Positions 24,605-33,885 are shown, counted from the stretch's first letter. The stretch is DNA of 64,000 nt from Micrococcus porci (GCF_020097155.1 NZ_CP083691.1:2232001-2296000); one strand, 5' to 3'. The notes: generated from the letters alone by a model not told the origin. Translations and numbers: made by a program.

Positions 24605-24625
24605 TCAGGCGAACAGCAGGAACAT
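24605..24625 (-). CDS. Possible leaderless 6-codon upstream ORF (MFLLFA)
   Basis: ATG 24625 opens a six-codon frame encoding MFLLFA and ends at TGA 24605-24607. It sits exactly 7 nt after a TAGGAT box, the same architecture as the leaderless genes in the window, and lies 110 nt before the GNAT start. It could be a leader peptide controlling the GNAT gene, or simply the by-product of a promoter. Codon use cannot be judged at this length. Confidence 0.35.
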   Translation of the reverse strand: MFLLFA

Positions 24626-24632
24626 GCGGACC

Positions 24633-24638
24633 ATCCTA
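24633..24638 (-). promoter_or_regulatory. -10 box TAGGAT upstream of the GNAT gene
   Basis: TAGGAT ends 7 nt before ATG 24625 of the micro-ORF. It is the best promoter candidate for the GNAT gene and gives a leader of about 130 nt. Confidence 0.5.
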
Positions 24639-24697
24639 GCGGCCGACCGTCGCCGGCGACACCCCTCCCCCGTGGGCGAACACGCGCGGGCCCCGCC

Positions 24698-24703
24698 TAC
24701 GCT
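24698..24703 (+). promoter_or_regulatory. -10 box TACGCT for a leaderless monooxygenase mRNA
   Basis: TACGCT ends 7 nt before ATG 24711 and no Shine-Dalgarno sequence is present. Confidence 0.45.
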
Positions 24704-24710
24704 GGGCCGC

Positions 24711-25838
24711 ATGACCCCGCACCCGGACCGGCACGTCACCGTCCTCGTGGTCGGCGCCGGCCAGGCCGGGCTCTCCGCCGCCCACCACCTGCGCCGCCGC
24801 GGCTTCCTGCCCGTCGGCCCCGGCGAGGCCCCGGGACCGGCCCCCGGGGGGTCGCCGGGCACGTTCGCCGTCCTCGACGCCGAGGACCGTCCCGGCGGGG
24901 CGTGGCTGCACCGCTGGGACACCCTCACGATGGGCTCGGTCAACCACATCCACGAGCTGCCCGGCCACCCGGTGCCGCCGGCGGACCCGGACGCGCAGGC
25001 CAACGCGGTGCTGCCCGCCTACTTCGCCGAGTACGAGGAGCGCTTCGACCTGCGCGTGCACCGCCCCGTGCGCGTGTCGAGGGTGGAACGGATCGGCGAG
25101 CCCGGGGCCGCCGAGGGGTTCCGGGTGCACACCGACACGGGCACGTGGACGTGCGGGTTCCTGGTCAACGCCACCGGGACGTGGACCTCGCCGCACTGGC
25201 CGGCGGTGCCGGGCCGGCGGGAGTTCCGCGGCCGGCAGCTGCACACCCACGACTACCGCGGCCCGCAGGAGTTCGCCGGGCGGCGCGTGGTGGTCGTGGG
25301 CATGGGCGTCTCCGCGACCCAGCACCTGGCCGAGGTCTCGCGCGTGGCGGACACGCTCTGGGTGACCAGGCGCGAGCCCCGCTGGATCGACGACCCGGAC
25401 CCGGGCCACCTCGCCGAGTCGGTGGAGGGCGTCGACGAGCGCACCCGCCTCGGCCTGGCCCCGCGCTCCGTGGTGAGCGCGACCGGCATGTTCCGCTCCG
25501 ACTGGGTGCGCGAGGCGCAGGCCCGCGGAGTGCTCGAGCGCCACCCCATGTTCGAGCGGATCGAGCCGGACGGGGTGCGCATGCCCGACGGCTCCCTCGA
25601 GCGCGCCGACGTCATCCTCTGGGCCACCGGCTTCCGCCCCGCCGTCCGCCACCTCGCCCCGCTGCGCCTGCGCACGCCCGACGGCGGCATCCGGGCGGCG
25701 CACGGCCGCGCCCTCGACGAGCCGCGCCTGTTCCTCATCGGCTACGGGCCGTCCCAGTCCACCGTGGGCGCCAACCGGGCCGGCCGGGACGCCGTGCGGG
25801 CGATCCTGGCGGACCTGCGGGCCGCCGGCGCCGCCTGA
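24711..25838 (+). CDS. Flavin-containing monooxygenase / pyridine nucleotide-disulfide oxidoreductase-like
   Basis: A 375-residue FAD- and NADPH-binding flavoprotein of the FMO/YUCCA/Baeyer-Villiger type. It shows the FAD Rossmann motif VVGAGQAGLSAAHHL (about 13-27), GGAWLHRWDTL, the central NADPH motif VVVVGMGVSATQHL and the FMO-type ATG motif LWATGFRP. The GxWxxRW-like GGAWLHRW supports a monooxygenase. The substrate is unknown; small aromatic or ketone compounds are common for the family. The start ATG 24711 is supported by a -10 box 7 nt upstream. It is followed closely by a methyltransferase gene. Confidence 0.82.
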   Translation: MTPHPDRHVTVLVVGAGQAGLSAAHHLRRRGFLPVGPGEAPGPAPGGSPGTFAVLDAEDRPGGAWLHRWDTLTMGSVNHIHELPGHPVPPADPDAQANAVLPAYFAEYEERFDLRVHRPVRVSRVERIGEPGAAEGFRVHTDTGTWTCGFLVNATGTWTSPHWPAVPGRREFRGRQLHTHDYRGPQEFAGRRVVVVGMGVSATQHLAEVSRVADTLWVTRREPRWIDDPDPGHLAESVEGVDERTRLGLAPRSVVSATGMFRSDWVREAQARGVLERHPMFERIEPDGVRMPDGSLERADVILWATGFRPAVRHLAPLRLRTPDGGIRAAHGRALDEPRLFLIGYGPSQSTVGANRAGRDAVRAILADLRAAGAA

Positions 25839-25839
25839 C

Positions 25840-25845
25840 TACGAT
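25840..25845 (+). promoter_or_regulatory. -10 box TACGAT inside the gene junction
   Basis: TACGAT overlaps the ATG at 25844 and ends 7 nt before the in-frame GTG 25853, favouring a leaderless start at the GTG. Confidence 0.4.
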
Positions 25846-25852
25846 GGACGCC

Positions 25853-26491
25853 GTGACCTCGCCTGCGCACTACTTCTCCCCCGACCCCGGCACCCCTGAG
25901 CGGCGCCGCCGCGTCGACGTCGAGATCGCCGGGCGGCGCGTCACCCTGCAGACCGCCAACGGCGTGTTCTCCCCGGACGGGATCGACAAGGGCACCGCGG
26001 CCCTGCTCTCCGCCGTCCCCGCGCCCCCGGCGCGCGGCGCGTTCCTCGACGTCGGCGCCGGCTGGGGCCCGCTCGCCCTCACCCTGGCCCTGACCTCCCC
26101 CGAGGCCGAGGTGACCGGCGTCGAGGTGAACGAGCGCTCCCTGGCCCTGGCGCGCGACAACGCGGCCGCCGTCGGGGCGCAGAACGCGCGCTTCCTCACC
26201 CCCGAGCAGGTCCCGGACGACGCCCGGTTCGACCTGATCTGGTCCAACCCGCCGATCCGCATCGGCAAGGCCGCCCTGCACGACCTGCTCGCGCAGTGGC
26301 TGCCGCGCCTGGCCCCCGGCGGCGAGGCCTGGCTCGTGGTGCAGAAGAACCTCGGGGCGGACTCGCTGCTGCCGTGGATCTCCGGGATGCTCCAGGAGCG
26401 GGCGCCCGGGGAGTTCACGGCGACGCGGGCGGCCACGGTCAAGGGCTTCCGGATCCTGCGGATCTCGCGGGCGGCCGAATCGTCCTCCTGA
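25853..26491 (+). CDS. RsmC-like class I SAM-dependent methyltransferase
   Basis: A 212-residue methyltransferase resembling the C-terminal domain of RsmC (16S rRNA guanine-N2 methyltransferase). SAM motif I is LDVGAGWGPLALTLAL (about 63-78) and motif IV is SNPPIRIGK (about 127-135), as in MTS-domain N2-guanine enzymes (NPP[IFY]). HYFSPDPGTPERR at the N-terminus is typical of the family in actinobacteria. I prefer GTG 25853 because of the -10 box at 25840-25845; ATG 25844 (three residues longer) is the alternative. It lies 14 bp after the monooxygenase stop. Its RNA target is inferred. Confidence 0.82.
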   Translation: MTSPAHYFSPDPGTPERRRRVDVEIAGRRVTLQTANGVFSPDGIDKGTAALLSAVPAPPARGAFLDVGAGWGPLALTLALTSPEAEVTGVEVNERSLALARDNAAAVGAQNARFLTPEQVPDDARFDLIWSNPPIRIGKAALHDLLAQWLPRLAPGGEAWLVVQKNLGADSLLPWISGMLQERAPGEFTATRAATVKGFRILRISRAAESSS

Positions 26492-26506
26492 ACGGACCGT
26501 CCTGGA

Positions 26507-26512
26507 TAGTGT
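26507..26512 (+). promoter_or_regulatory. -10 box TAGTGT for a leaderless flavoprotein mRNA
   Basis: TAGTGT ends 7 nt before ATG 26520; there is no Shine-Dalgarno sequence. Confidence 0.45.
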
Positions 26513-26519
26513 CGAGGGC

Positions 26520-27959
26520 ATGAGCAGCCTGGACACCGTGAAGGACACCGTAACCACCGCCGGCACCGCCGAGCTCGAGACCGACATCCTGGTGATCGGC
26601 TGGGGCAAGGGCGGCAAGACCCTGGCCAAGACGCTCGGCTCCCAGGGCCGCAAGGTCACCCTCGTGGAGCGCGACGCCGGCATGGTCGGCGGCACCTGCA
26701 TCAACGTGGCGTGCGTGCCCACCAAGGCCCTCGTCCACCGCGCCGACGCCGTCCGCCCCGGGGACGACCCGGACGCCGCCGTCGCCTCCGCCTGGGACTT
26801 CCGCGACGCCCTCACCTCGAAGCTGCGCGACGCGAACCGCGCCATGCTCGAGGACCTGGACGCCGTCACCCTCGTCCAGGGCGAGGCCCGCTTCACCGGC
26901 GAGCGCACCGTCGAGGTCCGCCCCGCCGAGGCCGCGGACGGCGACGACGACGGCGAGCGCCTGACCATCCGCGCCCGGCACGTGGTCGTCAACACCGGCA
27001 CCACCCCCCTGCGCCCCGAGATGCCCGGCGTGGACCTGCCCGGCGTGCACGACTCCGAGACCCTGCAGCTGCAGATGGACCGCACCCGCGCGCCGCGCCG
27101 CGCCGTCGTCGTCGGCTCCGGCCCCGTGGGCCTGGAGCTGGCCTCCATGCTGGCCGGCTTCGGCGCCGAGGTGACCGTCCTGGTGCGGGGCGAGCAGATC
27201 CTGCCCGACGAGTCCGACGCGGTCCGCGACTCCCTGGTCGAGGCCCTGCAGGACCGCGGCGTGCGCCTGGCCACCGGGGCCTCCGCCACGGGCTTCGCCG
27301 AGGCCGACGGCGGCCTGCGCGTGGACCTCGAGGAGGGCGAGCCGATCGCCGCGGACATCGTGGTGCTGGCCACGGGCCGCGCGTCGACCGCCGAGGCCCT
27401 GGACCCGGCGGCCGCCGGCATCGAGCTGGACGAGAAGGGCTTCATCGCCGTCGACGAGCACCTGCGCACCTCGGCGCCGGACGTGTGGGCCGTGGGCGAC
27501 GTCAACGGCGGGCCGCAGCAGACCTACATCTCCCTCGACGACCACCGGATCGTCACCGGCCAGCTCGCCGGGGACGGCGCGTACTCGCGCGCCGACCGTG
27601 TGGCCGTGCCCACCACGGTCTTCACGACGCCGCCGCTCGGCTCGGTCGGCATGACCGCGGAGCAGGCCCGCGAGGCCGGCCACGAGGTGAAGGTCGCCTC
27701 CAAGCCCGTGGCGAAGATCGCCGCCATGCCGCGCCCGAAGATCGAGGAGGACGCGCACGGCGTCATCGAGGTGGTCGTGGACGCCGCCACCGACCTCGTG
27801 CTCGGCGCCCGCCTGCACTGCGTGGAGGCGCAGGAGCTCGTGAACCTCGTGGCCCTGGCCATGCGCGCGGACGTGACGGCGTCGGCGCTGCGCGACGGGA
27901 TCTGGACGCACCCCTCCGCCACCGAGGCCCTCAACGAGGTGCTCGGCGAGCTGAGCTGA
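26520..27959 (+). CDS. Dihydrolipoamide dehydrogenase-like pyridine nucleotide-disulfide oxidoreductase
   Basis: A 479-residue class I flavoprotein disulfide reductase. It has an FAD site with the unusual phrase VIGWGKGGKTLAK (about 25-37), the redox pair Cys60/Cys65 in GGTCINVACVPTK, an NAD(P)H motif VVVGSGPVGLELASML, the ATG motif LATGRAS, DVWAVGDVNGG and the C-terminal His-Glu pair in THPSATEALNE. This set resembles the RclA/MerA-like group rather than true lipoamide dehydrogenase, so the substrate (HOCl defence, metal ion or disulfide) is open. A -10 box 7 nt before the ATG suggests its own leaderless transcript. It ends only 3 bp from the convergent dapF. Confidence 0.85.
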   Translation: MSSLDTVKDTVTTAGTAELETDILVIGWGKGGKTLAKTLGSQGRKVTLVERDAGMVGGTCINVACVPTKALVHRADAVRPGDDPDAAVASAWDFRDALTSKLRDANRAMLEDLDAVTLVQGEARFTGERTVEVRPAEAADGDDDGERLTIRARHVVVNTGTTPLRPEMPGVDLPGVHDSETLQLQMDRTRAPRRAVVVGSGPVGLELASMLAGFGAEVTVLVRGEQILPDESDAVRDSLVEALQDRGVRLATGASATGFAEADGGLRVDLEEGEPIAADIVVLATGRASTAEALDPAAAGIELDEKGFIAVDEHLRTSAPDVWAVGDVNGGPQQTYISLDDHRIVTGQLAGDGAYSRADRVAVPTTVFTTPPLGSVGMTAEQAREAGHEVKVASKPVAKIAAMPRPKIEEDAHGVIEVVVDAATDLVLGARLHCVEAQELVNLVALAMRADVTASALRDGIWTHPSATEALNEVLGELS

Positions 27960-27962
27960 CGC

Positions 27963-28916
27963 TCAGACGGTGAGCTCGCCGTCGAAGACCAGCTCGGCCG
28001 GGCCCGAGAGGACCACGTGCTCGGCCCCCTCCGGGCCCGGCACGACGTCGACGGCCAGCACACCGCCGGGCACCTCGATGAGCCACGAGTCGGTGCCCTG
28101 GTCGCCCGCCCATGCGCGCATCGCCACGGCCACCGCGCACGCGCCCGTCCCGCAGGACTGGGTCTCACCCACCCCGCGCTCGTGCACGCGCATCCGCACG
28201 CGGCCCACGCCCTCGCGCACGAGCGGCTCGTGCGCGGCCACGAACTCGACGTTCGTGCCGTGCGGCGGAGCGGGGTCCACCTCGGGAGCGCGGCCCAGGT
28301 CCAGGCCCTGCAGGTCGGCGAAGGAGGCCAGCGGGACCACGGTGTGGGGGTTGCCCAGCGACACGCTCAGCGCCGGCCGCGGATCGGGGAGGCCGTGGGC
28401 GAGGACCATCGAGTCCGACGCCGCCTCCTCCGCCAGCTCGGGGTCGAGGTAGGACCAGGGGCCCATGTCGATCGCGTAGCCGTGCTCGAGCCGGGTCACG
28501 GCCTTCACGCCGGCGCGCGTGCCGATGGTGATCGCTTGGCCGGGGGCCAGGTCCACGAGACCCTTCTCGACCAGGAAGTGCACGAAGACGCGCACCCCGT
28601 TGCCGCACATCTCGGCGATCGAGCCGTCGCCGTTGCGGTAGTCCATGAACCACTCAGCCTCGGGGTGCTCGGCGAGCAGCGCCTCACCCTCCGGCAGGCG
28701 CGCGGACCGCACGGCGCGGATGACGCCGTCGGCGCCGATCCCCCGGTGCCGGTCGGCCAGCCGCGCGACGTGCTGGGCGTCGAGCTGCGTGTTGCCGTCC
28801 GGGTCGGCGATCAGCACGAAGTCGTTGCCCGTGCCATGGCCCTTCGTGAACGGCACGCGCGGCGCGCTCGCGTGGAGGGGGTCCTGGGCGGCGGGCGCCG
28901 CGGGCTGCTCGGTCAT
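27963..28916 (-). CDS. dapF: Diaminopimelate epimerase
   Basis: DapF converts LL- to meso-diaminopimelate for lysine and peptidoglycan synthesis, without a cofactor. The 317-residue protein holds the two catalytic Cys: Cys104 in EMCGNGVRVF and Cys255 in QSCGTGACAVAVA. KGHGTGNDFVLI near the N-terminus is typical. It is somewhat longer than E. coli DapF (274) owing to N- and C-terminal additions. The ATG has no Shine-Dalgarno sequence but a TAGACT box 6 nt upstream that overlaps the miaA stop codon. dapA and dapB lie about 11 kb away on the same strand. Confidence 0.95.
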   Translation of the reverse strand: MTEQPAAPAAQDPLHASAPRVPFTKGHGTGNDFVLIADPDGNTQLDAQHVARLADRHRGIGADGVIRAVRSARLPEGEALLAEHPEAEWFMDYRNGDGSIAEMCGNGVRVFVHFLVEKGLVDLAPGQAITIGTRAGVKAVTRLEHGYAIDMGPWSYLDPELAEEAASDSMVLAHGLPDPRPALSVSLGNPHTVVPLASFADLQGLDLGRAPEVDPAPPHGTNVEFVAAHEPLVREGVGRVRMRVHERGVGETQSCGTGACAVAVAMRAWAGDQGTDSWLIEVPGGVLAVDVVPGPEGAEHVVLSGPAELVFDGELTV

Positions 28917-28922
28917 GGGCCC

Positions 28923-28928
28923 AGTCTA
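28923..28928 (-). promoter_or_regulatory. -10 box TAGACT for leaderless dapF, overlapping the miaA stop
   Basis: TAGACT ends 6 nt before the dapF ATG, and its first three bases are the TAG stop codon of miaA. Confidence 0.5.
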
Positions 28929-29864
28929 GGTGGCGTCCCCGGCGACGACGGCGAGCGCCGCCGCCACGACGTCCTCGCCCTGCGCGTCGAGCCAGACGAC
29001 GCGTGGGTCGGCCCGGAACCAGGTCTCCTGGCGTCGGGCGAACCGGCGCGTGGCCACGACGGTCTGCTCGGCCGCCTCCGCCGCGGTGAGCTCGCCGTCG
29101 AGGACGGCGAGCATCTGGGCGTAGCCGATCGCGCGGGACGCGGTCGGCCCCTGCCGCAGCCCGTCCGGCCCGGGGACGTCGAGGCGGCGGACCTCGTCCA
29201 GCAGCCCCCCGGCCAGCATGCGCTCCACCCGGGCCGCGATCCGCTGGTGCAGCTCGGCCCGGTCCAGGCGCAGGCCGAGCTGCACCACGGGGGCGACCTC
29301 CGGGGCGTATGTGCGCTCCGGCATGAACGCGGAGAACGGGCGGCCCGTCAGCCGGCACACCTCCAGCGCGCGCACGATGCGGCGGGCGTCCCGCAGCCGC
29401 TCCGCCGAGGCCGGGTCCAGGGCGGCCAGCTCGGCCCTCAGCCCGGTCAGGCCCTCCCGCTGCGCGCGCGCCTCCAGCTCGGCCCGCAGCGCCGGGTCCG
29501 TGGGCGGGAACTCGAGCACGTCCAGCGCCGCCCGCACGTACAGCCCGGAGCCGCCCACGAGGATCGGGGTCCGACCCCGCGCGCGGATCTGGTCGAACAG
29601 GTCGCGGGCCGCGGACTGGAAGGCCGCCACCGAGGCCTCCTGGCCGACGTCGAGCACGTCCAGCAGATGGTGCGGGACGCCCTCGCGCTCGGCCTGGGTG
29701 ACCTTCGCCGTGCCCACGTCCATCCCCCGGTAGAACTGCAGGGCGTCCCCGTTGACCACCTCGCCGTCCAGCGCGTGCGCCAGGGCGACGGCGAGGGCGG
29801 ACTTGCCCGTCGCCGTCGCCCCGACGACGGCGACGACGGGCGGCCGGGCCGCGGCGGCGGACAT
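28926..29864 (-). CDS. miaA: tRNA dimethylallyltransferase
   Basis: MiaA transfers a dimethylallyl group to A37 of tRNAs reading UNN codons; MiaB next to it then methylthiolates the product. The 312-residue protein has the P-loop GATATGKS (15-22), the [18 protein letters not shown] segment with the catalytic Asp, and [12 protein letters not shown]. The ATG overlaps the miaB stop by one base (TGATG). The stop TAG forms part of the dapF promoter. The miaB-miaA-dapF order is widely conserved in actinobacteria. Confidence 0.95.
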   Translation of the reverse strand: MSAAAARPPVVAVVGATATGKSALAVALAHALDGEVVNGDALQFYRGMDVGTAKVTQAEREGVPHHLLDVLDVGQEASVAAFQSAARDLFDQIRARGRTPILVGGSGLYVRAALDVLEFPPTDPALRAELEARAQREGLTGLRAELAALDPASAERLRDARRIVRALEVCRLTGRPFSAFMPERTYAPEVAPVVQLGLRLDRAELHQRIAARVERMLAGGLLDEVRRLDVPGPDGLRQGPTASRAIGYAQMLAVLDGELTAAEAAEQTVVATRRFARRQETWFRADPRVVWLDAQGEDVVAAALAVVAGDAT

Positions 29865-31402
29865 CAAAACCGCGGGCGCAGGGTCGGCATGCCGAGGCTC
29901 GTGGCCCCGGAGCCGCCCGCCGCGCCGGGGGCGGGCGCGCCGCACGACTCGGCCTGGGCGCGGTCCCACGCGTCACCGGCCCGGGAGCGGCGCAGGACGT
30001 AGTCCTGTGCGGTGGGGTCGGCGACGGCGAAGAACGGGTGGGCCTCGGTGACCGTCACGGTGACGAAGTCACCGGGGCGGGGGGTCTCGGCGCCGGCGGG
30101 CACGGAGAAGTGCACGAGCCGGTTGTCGGGTGCGCGCCCGGACAGGCGGCCGCGCTCGGTGGCCTTGGAGCCGGAGTCGGCGGTGACGAGCAGCTCCTGG
30201 CGGGTGCCGACGAGCGTGGCCATCTCCTCGGCCGAGATCCGGTCCTGCAGGGCCACGAGGCGCTCGAAGCGCTCCTGGACGACGGCCTTGGGCACCTGGT
30301 GGTCCATCTCCCCGGCCGGGGTCCCCGGGCGGATGGAGTACTGGAAGGTGAACGCGGAGGAGAAGCGGGAGGCCTCGACCACGCGCATCGTCTCGGCGAA
30401 GTCCTCCTCGGTCTCCCCGGGGAAGCCGACGATGATGTCCGTGGTGATGGCGGCGTGCGGGATGCGCTCGCGCACCTTCTCCAGGATCCGCAGGAACTTC
30501 GCGGACCGGTAGGAGCGGCGCATGTCCTTGAGCACCTTGTCTGAGCCCGACTGCAGGGGCATGTGCAGCTGCGGCATGACGTTGGGGGTCTCGGCCATCG
30601 CGTCGATGACGTCGTCCGTGAACGCGGCCGGGTGGGGGCTGGTGAAGCGGACGCGTTCGAGGCCATCGATCTCCCCGCACGCGCGCAGCAGCTTGGCGAA
30701 CGCGCCGCGGTCGCCGAACTCGACGCCGTAGGTGTTCACGTTCTGGCCCAGCAGCGTGACCTCGACGGCGCCGGCGTCGACGAGCGCCTGCACCTCGGCG
30801 AGGATCTCCCCGGGGCGGCGGTCCTTCTCCTTGCCGCGCAGCGACGGGACGATGCAGAAGGTGCACGTGTTGTTGCAGCCCACGGAGATGGACACCCAGC
30901 CGGAGTGGGTGGACTCGCGCTTGGTGGGCAGGGTGGAGGGGAAGACCTCGAGGGACTCGAGGATCTCCATCTCGGCCTCCGCGTTGTGCCGGGAGCGCTC
31001 CAGCAGGGCCGGCAGGGAGCCGATGTTGTGCGTGCCGAAGACGACGTCCACCCACGGCGCCTTCTCCTGGATGGTCGCCTGGTCCTTCTGGGCCAGGCAG
31101 CCGCCGACCGCGATCTGCATGCCCGGGTGCGCGTCCTTGACCGGGCGCAGGTTGCCGAGGTTCCCGTAGAGCCGGTTGTCCGCGTTCTCGCGGACGGCGC
31201 AGGTGTTGAACACCACCAGGTCCGGCTGCGTGCCGTCCTCGGCGGGGGTGTAGCCCGTGGACTCGAGGAGGCCGGAGATCCGCTCGGAGTCGTGCACGTT
31301 CATCTGGCACCCGAAGGTCCGGACTTCATAGGTGAGGCCGGCGTGGGCGTCGGGGGCGGTGCCGAGGGCGGGGAGGTGCGTGGTGGGGTCCGTCAGAGTC
31401 AC
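29864..31402 (-). CDS. miaB: tRNA-2-methylthio-N6-dimethylallyladenosine synthase
   Basis: MiaB is a radical-SAM methylthiotransferase that makes ms2i6A37 in tRNA. The 512-residue protein has the N-terminal cluster Cys32, Cys68 and Cys102, the radical SAM triad Cys176-x3-Cys180-x2-Cys183 (GCNNTCTFC), PLQSGS, and a C-terminal TRAM domain ([14 protein letters not shown] to [11 protein letters not shown]). A Gly/Pro/Ala-rich tail of about 45 residues extends past TRAM. GTG 31402 is fixed by TAGAAT 6 nt upstream, implying a leaderless message. It lies 24 bp from recX. Confidence 0.96.
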   Translation of the reverse strand: MTLTDPTTHLPALGTAPDAHAGLTYEVRTFGCQMNVHDSERISGLLESTGYTPAEDGTQPDLVVFNTCAVRENADNRLYGNLGNLRPVKDAHPGMQIAVGGCLAQKDQATIQEKAPWVDVVFGTHNIGSLPALLERSRHNAEAEMEILESLEVFPSTLPTKRESTHSGWVSISVGCNNTCTFCIVPSLRGKEKDRRPGEILAEVQALVDAGAVEVTLLGQNVNTYGVEFGDRGAFAKLLRACGEIDGLERVRFTSPHPAAFTDDVIDAMAETPNVMPQLHMPLQSGSDKVLKDMRRSYRSAKFLRILEKVRERIPHAAITTDIIVGFPGETEEDFAETMRVVEASRFSSAFTFQYSIRPGTPAGEMDHQVPKAVVQERFERLVALQDRISAEEMATLVGTRQELLVTADSGSKATERGRLSGRAPDNRLVHFSVPAGAETPRPGDFVTVTVTEAHPFFAVADPTAQDYVLRRSRAGDAWDRAQAESCGAPAPGAAGGSGATSLGMPTLRPRF

Positions 31403-31408
31403 CGCACC

Positions 31409-31414
31409 ATTCTA
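31409..31414 (-). promoter_or_regulatory. -10 box TAGAAT for leaderless miaB
   Basis: TAGAAT differs from consensus TATAAT at one base and ends 6 nt before GTG 31402. Confidence 0.6.
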
Positions 31415-31426
31415 GGAGCGCCGACC

Positions 31427-32593
31427 CTAGGCCTCGTCGAGCTCGGCGAGGACCTCCTTGACGACGCCGAAGGCGAGCCCTGGCCCGTAGCCCTTGCGGC
31501 CGAGCATGCCGACGAGGCGGCGGGTCACCTTGTCCCGCTCGGCCCGGCCCTCGGGCCCGTCCGCGGCGGGGGCGGGCCGTCCGCGCATCTTGGAGCGGAC
31601 CAGCTCGAGCGCCGCCTGCCGCTCGTCCTCCGGCTCGATGGCCGCGAGGGCCTCCTCGGCGACGTCCCTGTCCACGCCCTTGTCGTGGAGCTCGCGGGAG
31701 ATGGCCCGGCGGGACAGGCGCTTGCCGCGCGCGCGGCTGCGGACCCACACCTCGGCGAACGCGGCGTCGTCGACGAGGCTGACCTCCTCGAACCGGTCGA
31801 GGACCCGCTCCACCAGCTCCGGCTCCGCCTCCCGGTCGGCGAGCTTGCGCTCGAGTTGGCGGCGGGACCGCGGGCCCATGGCCAGCTGCCGCAGGACGAC
31901 CTGGCGAGCGGCCTCCTCCCGCTCGCGCGGGTCCTCGGGCAACGGGGCGGGTCCGGGACGTCGCGACTGCCGTCGCGGGCCTCCGGGGGCGGGCTCGTCC
32001 CTGCCGCCTCCTCCGATCACGGGCGTGGCCGGCTCGGCCGGCCCGGCCGTCGCCGAGGACGACGGCTCCCCGGCACCGGCTCGGGCACCGACGTCGCCAC
32101 GCCCCCGCCGGCCCGCACGCCCCCGACCGGTGGTCCGGCCTGTCGCGGAGGCATCCCGCCGGCGGCGCGAGTGGGAGGGCGCCTCGGACTCCTCGGACGT
32201 CCACGGCAACGGGGTGGGCCCCGCCCCACCCCCTTCTCCCGCGTCGCGGGGGCGACGGGGCGGGGTGGGGAGGTCGCTGGCGCGCGTCAGCAGCGCGCCG
32301 AGGTCGACCGGCGCGGACGGGTCGGCCTCAGGCGCCTGGTGACGTCGACGACGCGGCCGCGAGCGTGCCGTCGCCCCCGGTGCCGGAGTCTCCGTCTCCG
32401 GATCCGACTCTGTCCGCGATCGCGAGGCGAGTGCCGGATCGGCGCCGGGCGCCGACGCCTCGACGCCGGCGAACTCGAGCCAGGCCAGACCGGCCTCGGA
32501 ATCCCGGGGATCGTCGAAGGCGGGGCGGCTCTGCCGGTCAGAAGCCCGACCCGCGGAACCGCCCCGCCCTCGACCGTGCACGCCGGAGGTCAT
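31427..32593 (-). CDS. recX: RecX recombination regulator with long N-terminal extension
   Basis: RecX binds RecA filaments and limits recombinase and coprotease activity. The 388-residue product is more than twice the usual size: residues 1-220 are disordered and rich in Arg, Pro, Ser and Glu, and only about 225-388 form the three-repeat RecX core ([49 protein letters not shown]). The ATG overlaps the recA stop (ATGA), so RecX made depends on RecA translation. The extension's reading frame is shared with recX without a break, but a downstream start cannot be excluded. Confidence 0.85.
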   Translation of the reverse strand: MTSGVHGRGRGGSAGRASDRQSRPAFDDPRDSEAGLAWLEFAGVEASAPGADPALASRSRTESDPETETPAPGATARSRPRRRRHQAPEADPSAPVDLGALLTRASDLPTPPRRPRDAGEGGGAGPTPLPWTSEESEAPSHSRRRRDASATGRTTGRGRAGRRGRGDVGARAGAGEPSSSATAGPAEPATPVIGGGGRDEPAPGGPRRQSRRPGPAPLPEDPREREEAARQVVLRQLAMGPRSRRQLERKLADREAEPELVERVLDRFEEVSLVDDAAFAEVWVRSRARGKRLSRRAISRELHDKGVDRDVAEEALAAIEPEDERQAALELVRSKMRGRPAPAADGPEGRAERDKVTRRLVGMLGRKGYGPGLAFGVVKEVLAELDEA

Positions 32594-33684
32594 CCGGCGG
32601 CGACGTCACCCGCGACGGCCTGCAGCGCCGGGGTCTCCCCCTCCGCGTCGTCCTCGGCCTGCGGATCGGCGCCGATGCCCAGCTTGGTGAAGATGCGGTG
32701 CTCGATCTCGTCCGCGAGGTCGGGGTTGTCCTTGAGGAAGCGCCGTGCGTTCTCCTTGCCCTGGCCGAGCTGGTCACCGTCATAGGTGAACCAGGCGCCG
32801 GACTTCTTCACGATGCCCTCCTCGACGCCCATGTCGATCAGGCTGCCCTCCTTGGAGATGCCCTCCCCGTAGAGGATGTCGAACTCGGCCTGCTTGAAGG
32901 GCGGGGCCATCTTGTTCTTCACGATCTTCACGCGGGTGCGGTTGCCGACGGGGCTGCCGGCCTCCTTCAGGGTCTCGATGCGGCGCACGTCGATGCGCAC
33001 GGACGCGTAGAACTTCAGCGCCTTGCCACCCGTGGTGGTCTCCGGCGAGCCGAAGAACACGCCGATCTTCTCGCGCAGCTGGTTGATGAAGATGGCGGTG
33101 GTGTTGGTCTGGTGCAGGCGACCCGTCACCTTGCGGAGGGCCTGGGACATCAGTCGGGCCTGGAGGCCCACATGGGAGTCGCCCATCTCGCCCTCGATCT
33201 CGGCGCGGGGCGTCAGGGCCGCCACGGAGTCGATGACCACGATGTCCAGGGTGCCGGAGGAGACCAGCATGTCCATGATCTCGAGCGCCTGCTCGCCGGT
33301 GTCCGGCTGGCTGACCAGGAGGGCGTCGGTGTCCACGCCGAGCTTGCGGGCGTAGACCGGGTCCAGGGCGTGCTCCGCGTCGATGAACGCGGCGATGCCG
33401 CCGTTGCGCTGGGCGTTGGCCACCGCGTGGAGGGCGAGCGTGGTCTTGCCCGAGGACTCCGGGCCGTAGATCTCCACGACGCGGCCGCGGGGCAGGCCGC
33501 CGATGCCGAGGGCCACGTCCATGGCCACGGAGCCGGTGGGGATGACCTCGACGGGCGCCTGGCTGCGCTCACCGAGGCGCATCACGGAGCCCTTGCCGAA
33601 CTGCTTGTCGATCTGGGCGAGGGCGGCCTCGAGCGCCTTCTCGCGCTCCGTGGCGACCTTCTCGGTGGCTGACGCCTTGCTCAT
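32590..33684 (-). CDS. recA: Recombinase RecA
   Basis: RecA forms filaments on single-stranded DNA, catalyses strand exchange and triggers LexA self-cleavage. The 364-residue protein shows Walker A GPESSGKT, the [14 protein letters not shown] strand, the L2 region and the [22 protein letters not shown] block, all highly conserved. No intein is present. ATG 33684 follows CAGGAGCA. A LexA box lies 162 bp upstream and a -10 box TAGAGT follows it, giving an SOS-responsive promoter. recX overlaps the 3' end. Confidence 0.98.
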   Translation of the reverse strand: MSKASATEKVATEREKALEAALAQIDKQFGKGSVMRLGERSQAPVEVIPTGSVAMDVALGIGGLPRGRVVEIYGPESSGKTTLALHAVANAQRNGGIAAFIDAEHALDPVYARKLGVDTDALLVSQPDTGEQALEIMDMLVSSGTLDIVVIDSVAALTPRAEIEGEMGDSHVGLQARLMSQALRKVTGRLHQTNTTAIFINQLREKIGVFFGSPETTTGGKALKFYASVRIDVRRIETLKEAGSPVGNRTRVKIVKNKMAPPFKQAEFDILYGEGISKEGSLIDMGVEEGIVKKSGAWFTYDGDQLGQGKENARRFLKDNPDLADEIEHRIFTKLGIGADPQAEDDAEGETPALQAVAGDVAAG

Positions 33685-33830
33685 GGACTGCTCCTGACGT
33701 GATCGATGCTCGTGACGGGCCGTGCGGACCGCCCTGCCTGATGTCGTCGACAGTAGGCGCGGGTGCGGACACGATAAGGCCGGAGTGGGAGGACTGTGCA
33801 CGGCCGCTCCCGGCCACGCTGCTGTGCAGG

Positions 33831-33861
33831 ACTCTACCCCATCACTCGAACACCTGTTCGA
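33831..33861 (-). promoter_or_regulatory. SOS promoter of recA: LexA box and -10
   Basis: TCGAACACCTGTTCGA (33846-33861) is a perfect SOS box (TCGAAC-N4-GTTCGA). TAGAGT (33831-33836) on the minus strand is the -10, with the box covering the -35. A second TACTGT at 33750-33755 may be a non-SOS promoter closer to the gene. Confidence 0.85.
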
Positions 33862-33885
33862 TGAACGGAGTTCGAATCCTCCTCC

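Noticed and set aside
33865..33885. TTCGAAT flanked by GGAG/CTCC resembling a tRNA T-arm
   Set aside because: The stem does not pair to five bases with a seven-base loop, no acceptor, D or anticodon arms are found upstream, and the site lies in the recA control region.
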